In this document: positions 17,289-26,411 of the stretch, one piece after another
Layout: each line of letters begins with the position of its first letter
How positions within the stretch are numbered: position 1 is the first letter of the stretch
Assembly (NCBI RefSeq): GCF_014333525.1
Contig: NZ_JACSCX010000006.1
Coordinates: 186,001-250,000 of the forward strand
DNA length: 64,000 nucleotides
Source of the DNA: Hymenobacter puniceus
GTDB taxonomy: Bacteria; Bacteroidota; Bacteroidia; Cytophagales; Hymenobacteraceae
Direction of reading: 5' to 3'
Made by a program: the position numbers and the translations under genes
Notes under the pieces: generated by a model
Databases searched by the model: none
The model's input: only the letters and a program-made list of their open reading frames with translations
What the model was told of the DNA's origin: nothing

Positions 17289-19700
17289 ATGCTTTTCCGT
17301 GTTCCGGCTGCGCCGGGGGCGGCGTGGCGCTGGCTGTGGCTGCTGCTCCTGTGGGGCATGGCGCAGCCGGCCGTTGCGCAGCCCGGGTGCACCCTGACCG
17401 TCAGTGGGCGCGTGGCCGACCACGAGTCGCGGGCGGCGCTGCCCGGCGCTACCCTTGTGGTACTAGGCAGCCAGCAAGCCACTCAGACCGATGTGGACGG
17501 CCATTATCACCTGGAGCTGTGCCCGGGCGCCTACCGCGTGCAGGTCAGCTTTGTGGGCTATGCGCCTGAGGTGCTGGAGTTGCGCCTGATCGCGGCCTCA
17601 GTGGTGCGTGACGTGCCGCTGCACCCCGATGCCGTGCTGTTGCGCGGAGCGGTGGTGCGGGGCGAGCGGCTGGCCGCGCCCACCACCCAAACCACGGCCA
17701 CTCTTTCGGGCCAGGCGCTGCAGCAAACCCGCGGCCAGGCGCTGGGCGAGGCGTTGCAGCGCGTAAGCGGCGTAACAGCCATCCAGACCGGGCCGGGCAT
17801 CTTCAAGCCCATGATTCATGGGCTGCACTCCAACCGTGTGACGCTGCTCAACAACGGGGTGCGCCAGGAAGGCCAGCAGTGGGGCGTGGAGCATGGCCCG
17901 GAAATCGACCCGTTTATTGCCTCGCGGCTGACGGTGGTGAAAGGCGCGGCCAGCGTCCGCTATGGCTCCGATGCCATTGGCGGCGTGGTGCTGGTGGAGC
18001 CCAAACCGTTGCGCGACTCGGCGGGTGTGGGCGGCGAGCTGAACCTGGTGGGCATGAGCAACAACGGCCTGGGCGCCGCCTCAGGCACCGTGGAAGGCAA
18101 CTTCCGGCAGCTGCCGGCCCTGAGCTGGCGCGCCCAGGGCACGCTGCGTAAAGCCGGCACCATGCGGGCCCCGGGCTATTACCTGAAAAACTCGGGCTTC
18201 GAGGAAGGCAACTTCTCCGGGGCCGTGGGCTGGAAAAAAGACAGGTACGGTGTGGAGGCTTTCTACAGCCGGTTCAATAGCCGCATTGGCATTCTGCCGG
18301 CCGCCCACGCCGGCAACCAGGCCGACCTGCTGCTGGCTGTGGGCCGGGAGCAGCCGCTGGAAACTACTAGCTTCCGCTACGACATCGACCGCGCCTACCA
18401 GCAAGTGCGCCACGACGTGGCCAAGCTCAGCGGCTTTGTGCGCACCGGCAGCGCCGGGCGCCTGCAGCTCACGCTCAGCCACCAGACCGACTTCCGCGAC
18501 GAGTACGATAAGGCCCGCCCTCGCAACGACCAGCTGGCTGCCGCCGGCAAGCCGGAGCTGAGCTATACCAACCGCACCAGCATCGGCGAGCTGCTGTGGG
18601 AGCACCAACCCTGGCACCAGTTTACGGGCAGCGTGGGGCTTTCAGGCACGTACCAAGCCAACCGCTACGCCGCTGGCAGCCGGCAGTTCATCCCATTCTA
18701 TACCAACCTGACGGGCGGTGCCTTTCTGATTGAGAAGTGGCAGCAGAACCGCTGGCTGCTGGAAGCCGGCCTGCGCCTGGACCGCCGCGACCTGGCCGTG
18801 CGCCGCGCCGACCGGGACACCACGGGCGCCTTTTTCGTGGACCGCACCCGCTTTCAGTACACCACGCCCGCCGCCTCGCTGGGCGCCACTTATGATGCCT
18901 CGGCCCACCTCACGCTTAGTTTGAACGCCGGCCTCACGCGCCGCGCGCCGGCCGCCAACGAGCGGTTCAGCGACGGAGTACACAACGGCATGTATGAGCT
19001 GGGCAATGACTTGGTGCCCGGCAACGCCCCGCTCACACCCGAAACGGCCCTCAACATAGGCTTCACGGCGACGCTCCACCACAACCCGCGCTTCAACAGC
19101 GAGCTGACTGTGTACCAGAACCGCATTCGGGGCTTCATCTACCAAGTGCCGCTGCTACCGCTGGTCCAGACGATCCGGGGCGCGCACATCAGCTGGCAGT
19201 TTCTGCAGACCGATGCCACGTTCCGGGGCCTGGACCTGAGCAGCTCCTATCTGCTGACGCCGCAAGTGCTGCTGAACCTGAAAGGCTCGGTGGTGCGCAC
19301 CCGCGACACCCGCGCCAACGAGTGGCAGATTCTGATGCCCGCAGACCGTGCCGAAGCTTCGGTGCGCTACGCTTGGCCCGCGGGCAGTTCAACCAGCCGG
19401 CTCAGTGGCCGCTACGTGCAGCTGGGCGGTGTGGCTGTGGCGCGCCAGACCCGCGTGCCCCGCAACTACGAGGCCCGCGACCTGCTAGCTCCGCCCGCCG
19501 GCTATGGGCTGCTGAACCTGGAGCTGGGCGGCACTGTGCGCTGGGGCCGCCTGCCACTGGAGCTGAGTGTGGCGGGCTCCAACCTGCTCAACCAGCGCTA
19601 CCGCGACTACCTCAACCGCTACCGCTACTTCGCCGACGAAATGGGCCGCAACGTGACGCTGCGGGTGCGGGTTCCGCTCGAATTTGGCCCTCGGTCCTGA
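17289..19700 (+). CDS. TonB-dependent outer-membrane receptor, probable metal/metal-complex uptake
   Basis: An 803-residue receptor. It has a signal peptide (about 1-30, ending AQPAVAQ), a CarboxypepD_reg-like Ig domain at about 35-115 (VSGRVADHESRAALPGATLVV ending in VSFVGYAP), a plug domain, and a 22-strand-type barrel ending in a hydrophobic C-terminal strand. The plug carries FKPMIHGLHSNRVTLLNNG, then EGQQWGVEHGPEIDPF, and YGSDAIGGVVLVEP. The EGQQWG-EHG block is shared with the receptor at 20737. I associate it with zinc/metal-type receptors, supported by the CDF exporter and His-rich peptide nearby. The substrate is inferred. Confidence 0.88.
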   Translation: MLFRVPAAPGAAWRWLWLLLLWGMAQPAVAQPGCTLTVSGRVADHESRAALPGATLVVLGSQQATQTDVDGHYHLELCPGAYRVQVSFVGYAPEVLELRLIAASVVRDVPLHPDAVLLRGAVVRGERLAAPTTQTTATLSGQALQQTRGQALGEALQRVSGVTAIQTGPGIFKPMIHGLHSNRVTLLNNGVRQEGQQWGVEHGPEIDPFIASRLTVVKGAASVRYGSDAIGGVVLVEPKPLRDSAGVGGELNLVGMSNNGLGAASGTVEGNFRQLPALSWRAQGTLRKAGTMRAPGYYLKNSGFEEGNFSGAVGWKKDRYGVEAFYSRFNSRIGILPAAHAGNQADLLLAVGREQPLETTSFRYDIDRAYQQVRHDVAKLSGFVRTGSAGRLQLTLSHQTDFRDEYDKARPRNDQLAAAGKPELSYTNRTSIGELLWEHQPWHQFTGSVGLSGTYQANRYAAGSRQFIPFYTNLTGGAFLIEKWQQNRWLLEAGLRLDRRDLAVRRADRDTTGAFFVDRTRFQYTTPAASLGATYDASAHLTLSLNAGLTRRAPAANERFSDGVHNGMYELGNDLVPGNAPLTPETALNIGFTATLHHNPRFNSELTVYQNRIRGFIYQVPLLPLVQTIRGAHISWQFLQTDATFRGLDLSSSYLLTPQVLLNLKGSVVRTRDTRANEWQILMPADRAEASVRYAWPAGSSTSRLSGRYVQLGGVAVARQTRVPRNYEARDLLAPPAGYGLLNLELGGTVRWGRLPLELSVAGSNLLNQRYRDYLNRYRYFADEMGRNVTLRVRVPLEFGPRS

Positions 19701-19759
19701 GGCTGACTACAACGCTAAAACACTTTCCTCCTTTTCACCTCTTTCTCCTTTTTTTCACC

Positions 19760-20329
19760 ATGAAAAACCTCCTCATCACCAAGTCTATGCTGGCCCTGCT
19801 GATTGCGGCGCCCCTGTTCAGTGCCTGCAGCAACGACGATGACGACCCAACGCCCGACGAAGACAACGAGCAAATCACAACCCTGACCTACACGCTCACG
19901 CCGCAGGGCGGCGGCACGCCGGTTTCCATCACCTACCGCGACCTGGACGGCGACGGTGGCACGGCCGCTACCATCTCGCCGGCCACACTGGTGCTAACGC
20001 CGGGCACTACCTACACCGGCACGGTGGCTATGCTGGATGAAACCAAGACGCCCGCTGCAAACATTGCGGCTGAAGTGCTGGAGGAAAGCGACGAGCACCT
20101 GCTGGTTTTCGCGCCTACTGGGGTCAACCTCACCGTCACGGCCACCGACAAGGACCGCAACAACCTGCCTATTGGCCTGACCACCCAGGCGGTGGCAGGC
20201 GCGGCCAACGCTGCCGGCACCACCGGCTCGCTCAAAATCACGCTGCGCCACCAGCCCGGCACCAAAAATGGCACCGCCACCCCCGGCGACACCGACGTGG
20301 AAGTGACCTTCCCAACGGCCGTGCGGTAG
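19760..20329 (+). CDS. Small lipoprotein paired with the TonB receptor
   Basis: ATG 19760 gives 189 residues with a lipoprotein signal (MLALLIAAPLFSAC within the first 25 residues). An Asp-rich stretch (SNDDDDPTPDEDNEQ) follows, then beta-rich repeats (TLTYTLTPQGGGTPVSITYRD, later GSLKITLRHQPGTK and a terminal DTDVEVTFPTAVR). It starts 59 bases after the receptor stop, so it is probably cotranscribed and works as a surface or periplasmic partner. I recall similar short lipoproteins beside TonB receptors annotated as periplasmic-binding-fold proteins. The acidic stretch could bind cations, but this is speculative. Confidence 0.75.
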   Translation: MKNLLITKSMLALLIAAPLFSACSNDDDDPTPDEDNEQITTLTYTLTPQGGGTPVSITYRDLDGDGGTAATISPATLVLTPGTTYTGTVAMLDETKTPAANIAAEVLEESDEHLLVFAPTGVNLTVTATDKDRNNLPIGLTTQAVAGAANAAGTTGSLKITLRHQPGTKNGTATPGDTDVEVTFPTAVR

Positions 20330-20736
20330 GTTGGAGGTGACAGGTGACAGGTGACAGGTGACAGGTGACAAAGTAAGAACGTCATTCCGAGCGGAGCGAG
20401 GAATCTCGCCAGCGTAGTATCCCTAAAACCTTGTCATCTAAGAAAACTCGTTTGGCTCCCCCTCTCCACGGAAAAGGGGCCCGGGGAAGATGAGGCGCAC
20501 GCGAGCTGCTTCGGCTGCGGCTCTGCATGACGTTCCTTTTGGCTCATCACCACTCACCTCATCACCAAAAATATAGCGGAGCTGGCTGCAACCGGCTTCG
20601 CGCTCTTTCTCCCTGGTTTGGTTGTGGAGAATTGCGGGAAAGCTCCGGCCGGTGGTCGGGGCCTTCTTTTATTTAAGGCCAACGCATCCTGCGGGCTCAT
20701 TTGCCGTTCATTGGCCTGCGCTTACTCCTGCTTTCT
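20330..20736. other. Repeat-bearing intergenic region
   Basis: About 400 bases without a gene. It begins with a 7-bp tandem repeat (20336-20370). A degenerate arm of a palindromic repeat family (GTCATTCCGAGCGGAGCGAG, starting 20381) follows, then GC-rich sequence leading to the next TonB receptor. No consensus promoter was found. Confidence 0.6.
20336..20370. repeat. Tandem repeat, five copies of GGTGACA
   Basis: Five exact head-to-tail copies of the 7-mer GGTGACA, starting 7 bases after the lipoprotein stop codon. It is non-coding. Copy number may vary between strains through slippage. Confidence 0.9.
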
Positions 20737-23187
20737 ATGTATCGTTTTTTTCTCACTGCCAGCCTGCTGCTGAGTGTTGGCAGCGTGCTGGCGCAAACGC
20801 CGGCCTCCCGCCCGGCCCGCACCGCAACTCCCGCCGCGCCTGTGACGGGTCGTATCACGGATGCGGCTACCGGTGAGGCGCTGCCTGGTGCCACGCTGTA
20901 TTTTTCCGACCTCAAACGAGCCACCTCCACGGATGCCAGCGGCAACTTCCGGTTTGCCAACCTGCCCCGCGGGCGGTTTCTGCTACAGGTGCGCTTTGTG
21001 GGCTACACGCCGGTGGTACGCACCGTGGACACCGGCAGCGGTCAGCCCCTGGATGTAGCCCTCACGCCCGCCGAAACCGAAATCGGGCAGGTGATTGTGA
21101 CGGGGGTTTCGGCCAGCACCGAGATGCGCCGCTCGGCCATCCCGACCAGCGTGGTGGACCAGACGCGCCTGCGCCAGACCTCGGCCACCAACGCCGTGGA
21201 CGCCATTGCGCACACGCCTGGCCTCAACCAGATTACCACGGGCGCAGCCATCAGCAAGCCTATTATCCGGGGGTTGGGGGCCAACCGCGTCATCACGCTC
21301 AACAACGGCGCCAAGCAGGAAGGCCAGCAGTGGGGCGATGAGCACGGCATCGAAATCGACGAGTATAGCATCGACCGGGTGGAAATCATCAAGGGGCCCG
21401 GCTCACTGCTATATGGCTCCGACGGGCTGGCCGGCGTAATCAATTTTCTGGCGCCTGAGCCGGTGGAGGATGGCCGGATTCTGGGCTCGGTGGCGGCTAA
21501 CTACCAAACCAACAACCGCCAGCAGGGCTATTCGCTCTGGAACGCCGGCAACCTGAATGGCTTCAACTGGCAGGTTCGGGGCTCGGGCAAAGTGGCCGGC
21601 GCCTACCAGAACCGCTACGATGGCCGCGTGTACAATTCCGGTTTCCGTGAATTGAACGGCAGCGGCTACGTGGGCCTTAACAAAAGCTGGGGCTACTCCC
21701 ACCTCACTTTCAGCAGCTTCAACCAGATTCTGGGCCTGATTGAGGGCGAGCGGGATTCTACCTCGGGCCGATTTTTGAAACAGGTGAACGTGGGCGGCGA
21801 CGCCGTGGCTGGCGTGCTAACCGACGACGCCGACCTACGCACCTTCAGCCTGGCCGTGCCGCGTCAGCAGATCAATCATCTGCGCATCGGCACCGACAAC
21901 AACTTCATTCTGGGCCAGCACCGCCTTACATTGAACGTGGGCTGGCAGCAGAACCTACGCCGCGAGTTCGGCAACCCGCTCGACTACTACGAGAAGTCGT
22001 TGTTTTTCCAGCTGCGCACCGTGGACTATGCCCTGCGCTGGTTTCTGCCCGAAATGAATGGCTGGAACACCACCGTGGGCGTGAGCGGCATGCAGCAGGA
22101 AAACCAGAACAAAGGCGTGGAATTTCTGATTCCGGCTTACCGCCTGCTTGATGGTGGCCTGTTCGGTGTCATCAAAAAGAGCTTTGGCAAGCTGGATCTG
22201 AGCGGCGGCCTGCGCTACGACGTACGGCGCATCACGGCCGATGCCTTATTCCTTAACGACGACGAGCAGCCCGTGCCGGCCGGGCAGGGCGAAACCAAGT
22301 TTGCCGGTTTCCAGAGCACGTTTCGCAACGTGAGCGGCAGCGTGGGCGGCACCTACAATTTCAGCGACAAGTGGCTGCTGAAAGCCAACGTGGCCCGTGG
22401 CTTTCGGGCGCCCAATATTGCCGAGCTGGGCTCGAATGGCATTCATGAAGGCACCGTGCGCTACGAAATCGGGGAGCCGGACCTGCGCGCCGAAACCAGC
22501 CTGCAGGTGGATGGCGGCCTAAGCTTTGTATCCGACCACGTGAGTTTGTCGGCTGATGTGTTCCGCAACCAAATCAGCAACTACATTTTTCCGCGGGCTT
22601 TGAGCACGCCTACCGGCCAGGATTCGGTGTCGGCGGACGGTGACCGGGTATTTCGCTACGGGCAGGGCGACGCGCGGCTGGCGGGCGGTGAAATCAGCCT
22701 CGACCTGCACCCGCACCCGCTGGACTGGCTGCACTTCGAAAACAGCTTCTCGATGGTACGGGCTCTGCAGTTCGACCAGCCCGAGGGGCAGCGCAACCTG
22801 CCTTTTATCCCCGCCGACCGGCTGCAGTCGGAGCTGCGGGTGAATTTCAACAAGGTGGGCACGTCGCGCCTGCACAATTTGTATGCCCGTGGCACCGTGG
22901 AGCACAACTTCGCGCAGAACCGCATCTTCTCGGCTTTCGATACCGAAACCCGTACGCCCGGCTACACCCTGGTAAACCTGGGCTTGGGCTCCGATGTAAC
23001 CAGCAGGAAGGAGAAAACACTGTTTTCAGTGTACCTGGCTTTGAATAACGTGTTCGATGTGGCGTACCAGAACCACCTCAGCCGCCTGAAATACACGGCC
23101 CTCAACTACGCCACCGGCCGGCAGGGCGTGTTCAATATGGGCCGCAACCTGAGCGTAAAACTGATTGTGCCATTGTCGTTTAAGTAA
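20737..23187 (+). CDS. TonB-dependent outer-membrane receptor, probable metal/metal-complex uptake
   Basis: An 816-residue receptor starting at ATG 20737 (the open frame extends upstream to a TTG). Signal peptide MYRFFLTASLLLSVGSVLAQ; CarboxypepD_reg-like domain (VTGRITDAATGEALPGATLY to VRFVGYTP); plug with ISKPIIRGLGANRVITLNNG, EGQQWGDEHGIEID and YGSDGLAGVINF; barrel ending in NLSVKLIVPLSFK. The plug signature is nearly the same as that of the receptor at 17289, so the two are likely paralogues with related substrates. The CDF cation exporter follows, separated by a double-hairpin repeat. Confidence 0.88.
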   Translation: MYRFFLTASLLLSVGSVLAQTPASRPARTATPAAPVTGRITDAATGEALPGATLYFSDLKRATSTDASGNFRFANLPRGRFLLQVRFVGYTPVVRTVDTGSGQPLDVALTPAETEIGQVIVTGVSASTEMRRSAIPTSVVDQTRLRQTSATNAVDAIAHTPGLNQITTGAAISKPIIRGLGANRVITLNNGAKQEGQQWGDEHGIEIDEYSIDRVEIIKGPGSLLYGSDGLAGVINFLAPEPVEDGRILGSVAANYQTNNRQQGYSLWNAGNLNGFNWQVRGSGKVAGAYQNRYDGRVYNSGFRELNGSGYVGLNKSWGYSHLTFSSFNQILGLIEGERDSTSGRFLKQVNVGGDAVAGVLTDDADLRTFSLAVPRQQINHLRIGTDNNFILGQHRLTLNVGWQQNLRREFGNPLDYYEKSLFFQLRTVDYALRWFLPEMNGWNTTVGVSGMQQENQNKGVEFLIPAYRLLDGGLFGVIKKSFGKLDLSGGLRYDVRRITADALFLNDDEQPVPAGQGETKFAGFQSTFRNVSGSVGGTYNFSDKWLLKANVARGFRAPNIAELGSNGIHEGTVRYEIGEPDLRAETSLQVDGGLSFVSDHVSLSADVFRNQISNYIFPRALSTPTGQDSVSADGDRVFRYGQGDARLAGGEISLDLHPHPLDWLHFENSFSMVRALQFDQPEGQRNLPFIPADRLQSELRVNFNKVGTSRLHNLYARGTVEHNFAQNRIFSAFDTETRTPGYTLVNLGLGSDVTSRKEKTLFSVYLALNNVFDVAYQNHLSRLKYTALNYATGRQGVFNMGRNLSVKLIVPLSFK

Positions 23188-23200
23188 GTTAGCACGAGCA

Positions 23201-23285
23201 GTAGCGCGAACTTTGTAGTTCGCGCTACTGCGCCGTTGGAACTGTTCGAGTGGCGCGGGGACGCGAACTACAAAGTTCGCGCTAC
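23201..23285. repeat. Double-hairpin intergenic repeat (GTAGCGCGAA family)
   Basis: Perfect 24-bp inverted arms (GTAGCGCGAACTTTG... at 23201-23224 and its complement at 23262-23285) surround a GC-rich centre. Each arm is itself a hairpin: GTAGCGCGAACT, loop TTGT, AGTTCGCGCTAC. This is REP-like. Related GTAGCGCGAAG sequence occurs at 45378. It sits between the TonB receptor and the CDF gene and could act as a terminator or mRNA stabiliser. Confidence 0.85.
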
Positions 23286-23318
23286 CGTCTACGGTAAATC
23301 ACTGCGCAAAATCCTCCC

Positions 23319-24239
23319 ATGCCCCACGACCACGCTCACCACCACGGCCCGCCTGCCGACGGCAACTTCAGCCGTGCGTTTGGCTGGAGCATTGCTCTCA
23401 ATCTGCTGTTTGTGGCGGGTGAGGCAGCCGGCGGGCTTTGGGCCAATTCGTCGGCGCTGCTTTCCGATGCCGGCCACAACCTCTCCGACGTGCTGAGTCT
23501 GGCCCTGGCCTGGGGCGCGGCACTGCTGGCCCGGCGCCGAGCCACTGAGCAGTTCACTTACGGCTACAAAGGCGCTACCATTCAGGCCGCGCTGCTGAAC
23601 GCGGCGCTACTGTATCTGGCGCTGGGCTTCATTCTTTGGGACACCATCGACCATCTGCACCACCCGGCCTCGGTCAATGGGCCGGTGGTTATGGCGCTGG
23701 CCGGCTTGGGCGTGCTCATCAATGGCTTCACGGCCTGGCTGTTCCGGCGCGGGCAGAAAGGCGACGTGAACGTGCGCGGCGCTTACCTGCACATGCTGAC
23801 CGATATGCTGGTGTCGGTGGGCGTGGTGGTGGGCGGAGCGCTGGTGTATTTCACTGGCTGGCTCTGGCTCGACCCGGCCATCAGCTTCGTGATTCTGGCG
23901 GTGGTGGGCTTCGGCTCGTGGGGGCTACTGCGCGAAACCGTGCAGCTGGGCTTGCAGGCCGCTCCGGCCGGCATTGAGGTGGCAGCAGTGCGGCAGTTTC
24001 TGCTGGCCCGCCCCGGCGTCACGGCCCTCCACGACCTGCACATCTGGCCCCTCAGCACCCAGGACACGGCCCTGACCGTGCATCTGGTGCGCCCCGGCGG
24101 CCAGAACGGCAACCAGTTCCTGCGCGAGCTACAGCACGACTTGCTCCATGAGTTTAACATCCGCCACTGCACCGTGCAGCTGGAAGACGAATTCCCACTG
24201 ATGGGCGCCCACGGCTGCTGCGACGAACAGGTGGCGTAA
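23319..24239 (+). CDS. Cation diffusion facilitator (CzcD/ZitB-like) metal exporter
   Basis: Inner-membrane proton/metal antiporter of the CDF family that exports Zn, Co or Cd. The 306-residue protein begins with a His-rich tail (MPHDHAHHHG). Six membrane helices follow, with metal-site residues in helices II and V: SDAGHNLSD and HMLTDMLVS, the HxxxD pairs typical of Zn-type CDFs. The cytoplasmic domain has PGVTALHDLHIWPLS, the family dimer/metal site. Placement after two metal-type TonB receptors suggests the locus balances uptake and efflux of one metal. Confidence 0.93.
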   Translation: MPHDHAHHHGPPADGNFSRAFGWSIALNLLFVAGEAAGGLWANSSALLSDAGHNLSDVLSLALAWGAALLARRRATEQFTYGYKGATIQAALLNAALLYLALGFILWDTIDHLHHPASVNGPVVMALAGLGVLINGFTAWLFRRGQKGDVNVRGAYLHMLTDMLVSVGVVVGGALVYFTGWLWLDPAISFVILAVVGFGSWGLLRETVQLGLQAAPAGIEVAAVRQFLLARPGVTALHDLHIWPLSTQDTALTVHLVRPGGQNGNQFLRELQHDLLHEFNIRHCTVQLEDEFPLMGAHGCCDEQVA

Positions 24240-24244
24240 AGGAC

Positions 24245-24574
24245 ATGAAACGAGAATATACACGAACACTGACCGACGTAACCCTTCAACTGACAGGGGT
24301 TCTGGAAGGATACTGCCCGGTGCAGGCCGAGGGCACGGTTGCTGCCCGTCCCTTCTACTTCCACGCCCGCTGGCAAGAATGGAGCTTCTCTGTTTCCGAA
24401 ACACCAGACGTTGGCGCCGTGGACATGGCGGCCATGCTGCAAGCAGACGCCTTCGGGTTTCAGGTCACTGGTACAACGGCGGGAACCTACGATGCAGGCT
24501 GGATGGAGTTTGACGAAGCGGAAAGAATCATCAAACAGTGCAGCAGGCAGTATCTGGAGTTGAAGAGCAAGTAA
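24245..24574 (+). CDS. Hypothetical protein following the CDF exporter
   Basis: A 109-residue soluble protein starting 6 bases after the CDF stop, so almost certainly cotranscribed. It has a beta-rich first half (TRTLTDVTLQLTGVLEGYCPVQAEGTV, PFYFHARWQEWSFSVSETPDV) and a helical end (FDEAERIIKQCSRQYLELKSK). No signal peptide, membrane segment or recognised domain is present. Confidence 0.7.
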   Translation: MKREYTRTLTDVTLQLTGVLEGYCPVQAEGTVAARPFYFHARWQEWSFSVSETPDVGAVDMAAMLQADAFGFQVTGTTAGTYDAGWMEFDEAERIIKQCSRQYLELKSK

Positions 24575-24612
24575 ATCTTCGTAATCTGCGGGCCCCAAAT
24601 TCTCTTTCCCGC

Positions 24613-25866
24613 ATGAACACCGCTACCCCTGCTTCTCCTCCCAAAACCACCGGCCTGCTGAGCGCCATTGTCGTGGTGGCCGCATTGGGCTACTTCGTGG
24701 ATATCTACGACCTGATTCTGTTCAGTATTGTGCGCGTAGCCAGCCTCAACGAACTGGGCGTCACGGCCAAGGAGGCCGTCACCAACCAGGGCCTCTATCT
24801 CATCAATATGCAGATGGGCGGCATGCTACTGGGCGGCGTGCTGTGGGGCATTCTGGGTGATAAGAAAGGACGCCTTTCGGTATTGTTCGGCTCCATCCTG
24901 ATTTACTCGTTGGCCAATATTGCCAACGGCTTTGTGCAAACCATCGAGCAGTATGCCTGGTTGCGCCTGATTGCCGGCATAGGGCTGGCCGGGGAGCTAG
25001 GCGCGGGCATCACGCTGGTGTCAGAAACCCTGCCCAAGGAAAAGCGTGGCTACGGCACCATGATTGTGGCCACCGTGGGCGTATCGGGCGCGATGCTGGC
25101 CTACTGGGTAGCAGAAGGCTCTGGCTGGGGCTGGCGCAACGCTTACTTCGTAGGCGGCGGCCTGGGGCTGGCTTTGCTGGCACTGCGCGTGGGCGTCTAC
25201 GAGTCGGGCATGTTCGAGCAAACCAAACAAAGCAACGTGGAGCGCGGCAATTTCTTCGCTCTGTTCACCAACCGGGCGCGGCTGGCGCGCTACGCCAAGT
25301 GCCTGCTGATTGGGGTGCCGCTGTGGTTTGTAGTGGGCATCCTGATTACGCTGGCTCCCGAATTTGGGGCGGAGTTGAGTATCACAGGCCCTGTTACGGC
25401 CGGGCTGGGCGTGTTCTGGTGCTACTTTGGGCTGGTATTCGGCGACTTCGCCAGCGGCACACTCAGCCAGGTGCTGCGCAGCCGCAACCGGGCGCTGCAG
25501 CTGTTTCTGGGGTTCTGCGGCCTGATGGTGGCGCTGTACCTTTTTGCCATCCGGGGCGCCTCCCCCACGGTTTTCTACGTGGCCTGTTTTGTGCTGGGCA
25601 TTTCGGTGGGCTTCTGGGCCTTGTTCGTGACAGTGGCCGCCGAGCAGTTTGGCACCAACCTGCGCGCCACCGTGGCTACCACCGCGCCCAACTTCGCACG
25701 GGGCTCCGTGATTGTGCTGGTGCCACTGTTTCAGGCACTGCGGGGGCCGCTGGGGCTGTTGGGCAGCGCCGCTGTGCTGGGGTTGGTGTCGTTGCTGATT
25801 GCTTTCTGGGCCGTGAGCACCCTGCCGGAAAGCTTCGGCAAAGACCTCGACTACGTGGAAGAGTAG
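24613..25866 (+). CDS. MFS transporter
   Basis: A 417-residue major facilitator superfamily protein with about 12 membrane helices. The loop 2-3 signature is present (GDKKGRLSVLFGS), and the first helix reads AIVVVAALGYFVDIYDLILFSIV. The N-terminal half also has IAGIGLAGELGAGITLVSE, like the metabolite/H+ symporter branch (sugar-acid and aromatic-acid carriers). Substrate unknown. ATG 24613 places the first helix normally; an upstream extension to 24538 overlaps the previous gene and is unlikely. Confidence 0.9.
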   Translation: MNTATPASPPKTTGLLSAIVVVAALGYFVDIYDLILFSIVRVASLNELGVTAKEAVTNQGLYLINMQMGGMLLGGVLWGILGDKKGRLSVLFGSILIYSLANIANGFVQTIEQYAWLRLIAGIGLAGELGAGITLVSETLPKEKRGYGTMIVATVGVSGAMLAYWVAEGSGWGWRNAYFVGGGLGLALLALRVGVYESGMFEQTKQSNVERGNFFALFTNRARLARYAKCLLIGVPLWFVVGILITLAPEFGAELSITGPVTAGLGVFWCYFGLVFGDFASGTLSQVLRSRNRALQLFLGFCGLMVALYLFAIRGASPTVFYVACFVLGISVGFWALFVTVAAEQFGTNLRATVATTAPNFARGSVIVLVPLFQALRGPLGLLGSAAVLGLVSLLIAFWAVSTLPESFGKDLDYVEE

Positions 25867-25934
25867 TACGCCTCAACTTTGAGCTCTGGCACGCGTACAA
25901 GGCGCGGATTTCATTCCGACTTCTAACCCTTCCT

Positions 25935-26315
25935 ATGAAAAATATTTTTGCTGTATTAGCCGTTGCGGCCCTCGCCCTAACGGCTTCGCACGCGCAGGCC
26001 CAAACCACCGATTCCACTCAAATCCGCCTGCAAATGCAGCAGCAGCAGCGCGCCGCCGAGGCTAAAGCGGCACTGGATGCCCGCAAGCAGGAAAGCGCTG
26101 CCACGGCCGGTAGCGTCGATAACACCAAAGCCCAGGTCCGGGACCAGCAAAACGCTATGCGTGAGCAGAAGCGCCAGCTGAAAGAGCAGAAGCTGGAGCT
26201 CAAGCGCCAGCAGGCAGCTTCCAAAGAAGCCCGCCGCCAGGAAAGCGCCGCCAAAACCGCCATGCGCGACGAAAAGCGGAAGGCTCGTGAGGCCAAGAAA
26301 ACATCAGGAATGTAG
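25935..26315 (+). CDS. Secreted coiled-coil protein, Gln/Lys/Arg-rich
   Basis: ATG 25935 gives 126 residues: a signal peptide (MKNIFAVLAVAALALTASHAQAQ), then a nearly continuous charged helix (RLQMQQQQRAAEAKAALDAR, later MREQKRQLKEQKLELKRQQA). Composition suggests a periplasmic coiled coil. No family is recognised. It has its own terminator. Confidence 0.75.
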   Translation: MKNIFAVLAVAALALTASHAQAQTTDSTQIRLQMQQQQRAAEAKAALDARKQESAATAGSVDNTKAQVRDQQNAMREQKRQLKEQKLELKRQQAASKEARRQESAAKTAMRDEKRKAREAKKTSGM

Positions 26316-26340
26316 TAGTCCTGCTGCCGAACGACTACCC

Positions 26341-26370
26341 AAAAACTCCTGCCTCGGGCAGGAGTTTTTT
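26341..26370 (+). terminator. Rho-independent terminator
   Basis: AAAAACTCCTGCC pairs with GGCAGGAGTTTTT across a 3-base loop, followed by T. It terminates the coiled-coil protein gene. Confidence 0.88.
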
Positions 26371-26411
26371 CTTGTCTTTTGCTTGATTTTACTTTTCCCA
26401 CATTCGCTCTT

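Noticed and set aside
19322-20329. 335-residue upstream-extended version of the lipoprotein gene
   Set aside because: The extension is out-of-frame TonB-receptor sequence; the lipoprotein signal at 19760 marks the real start.
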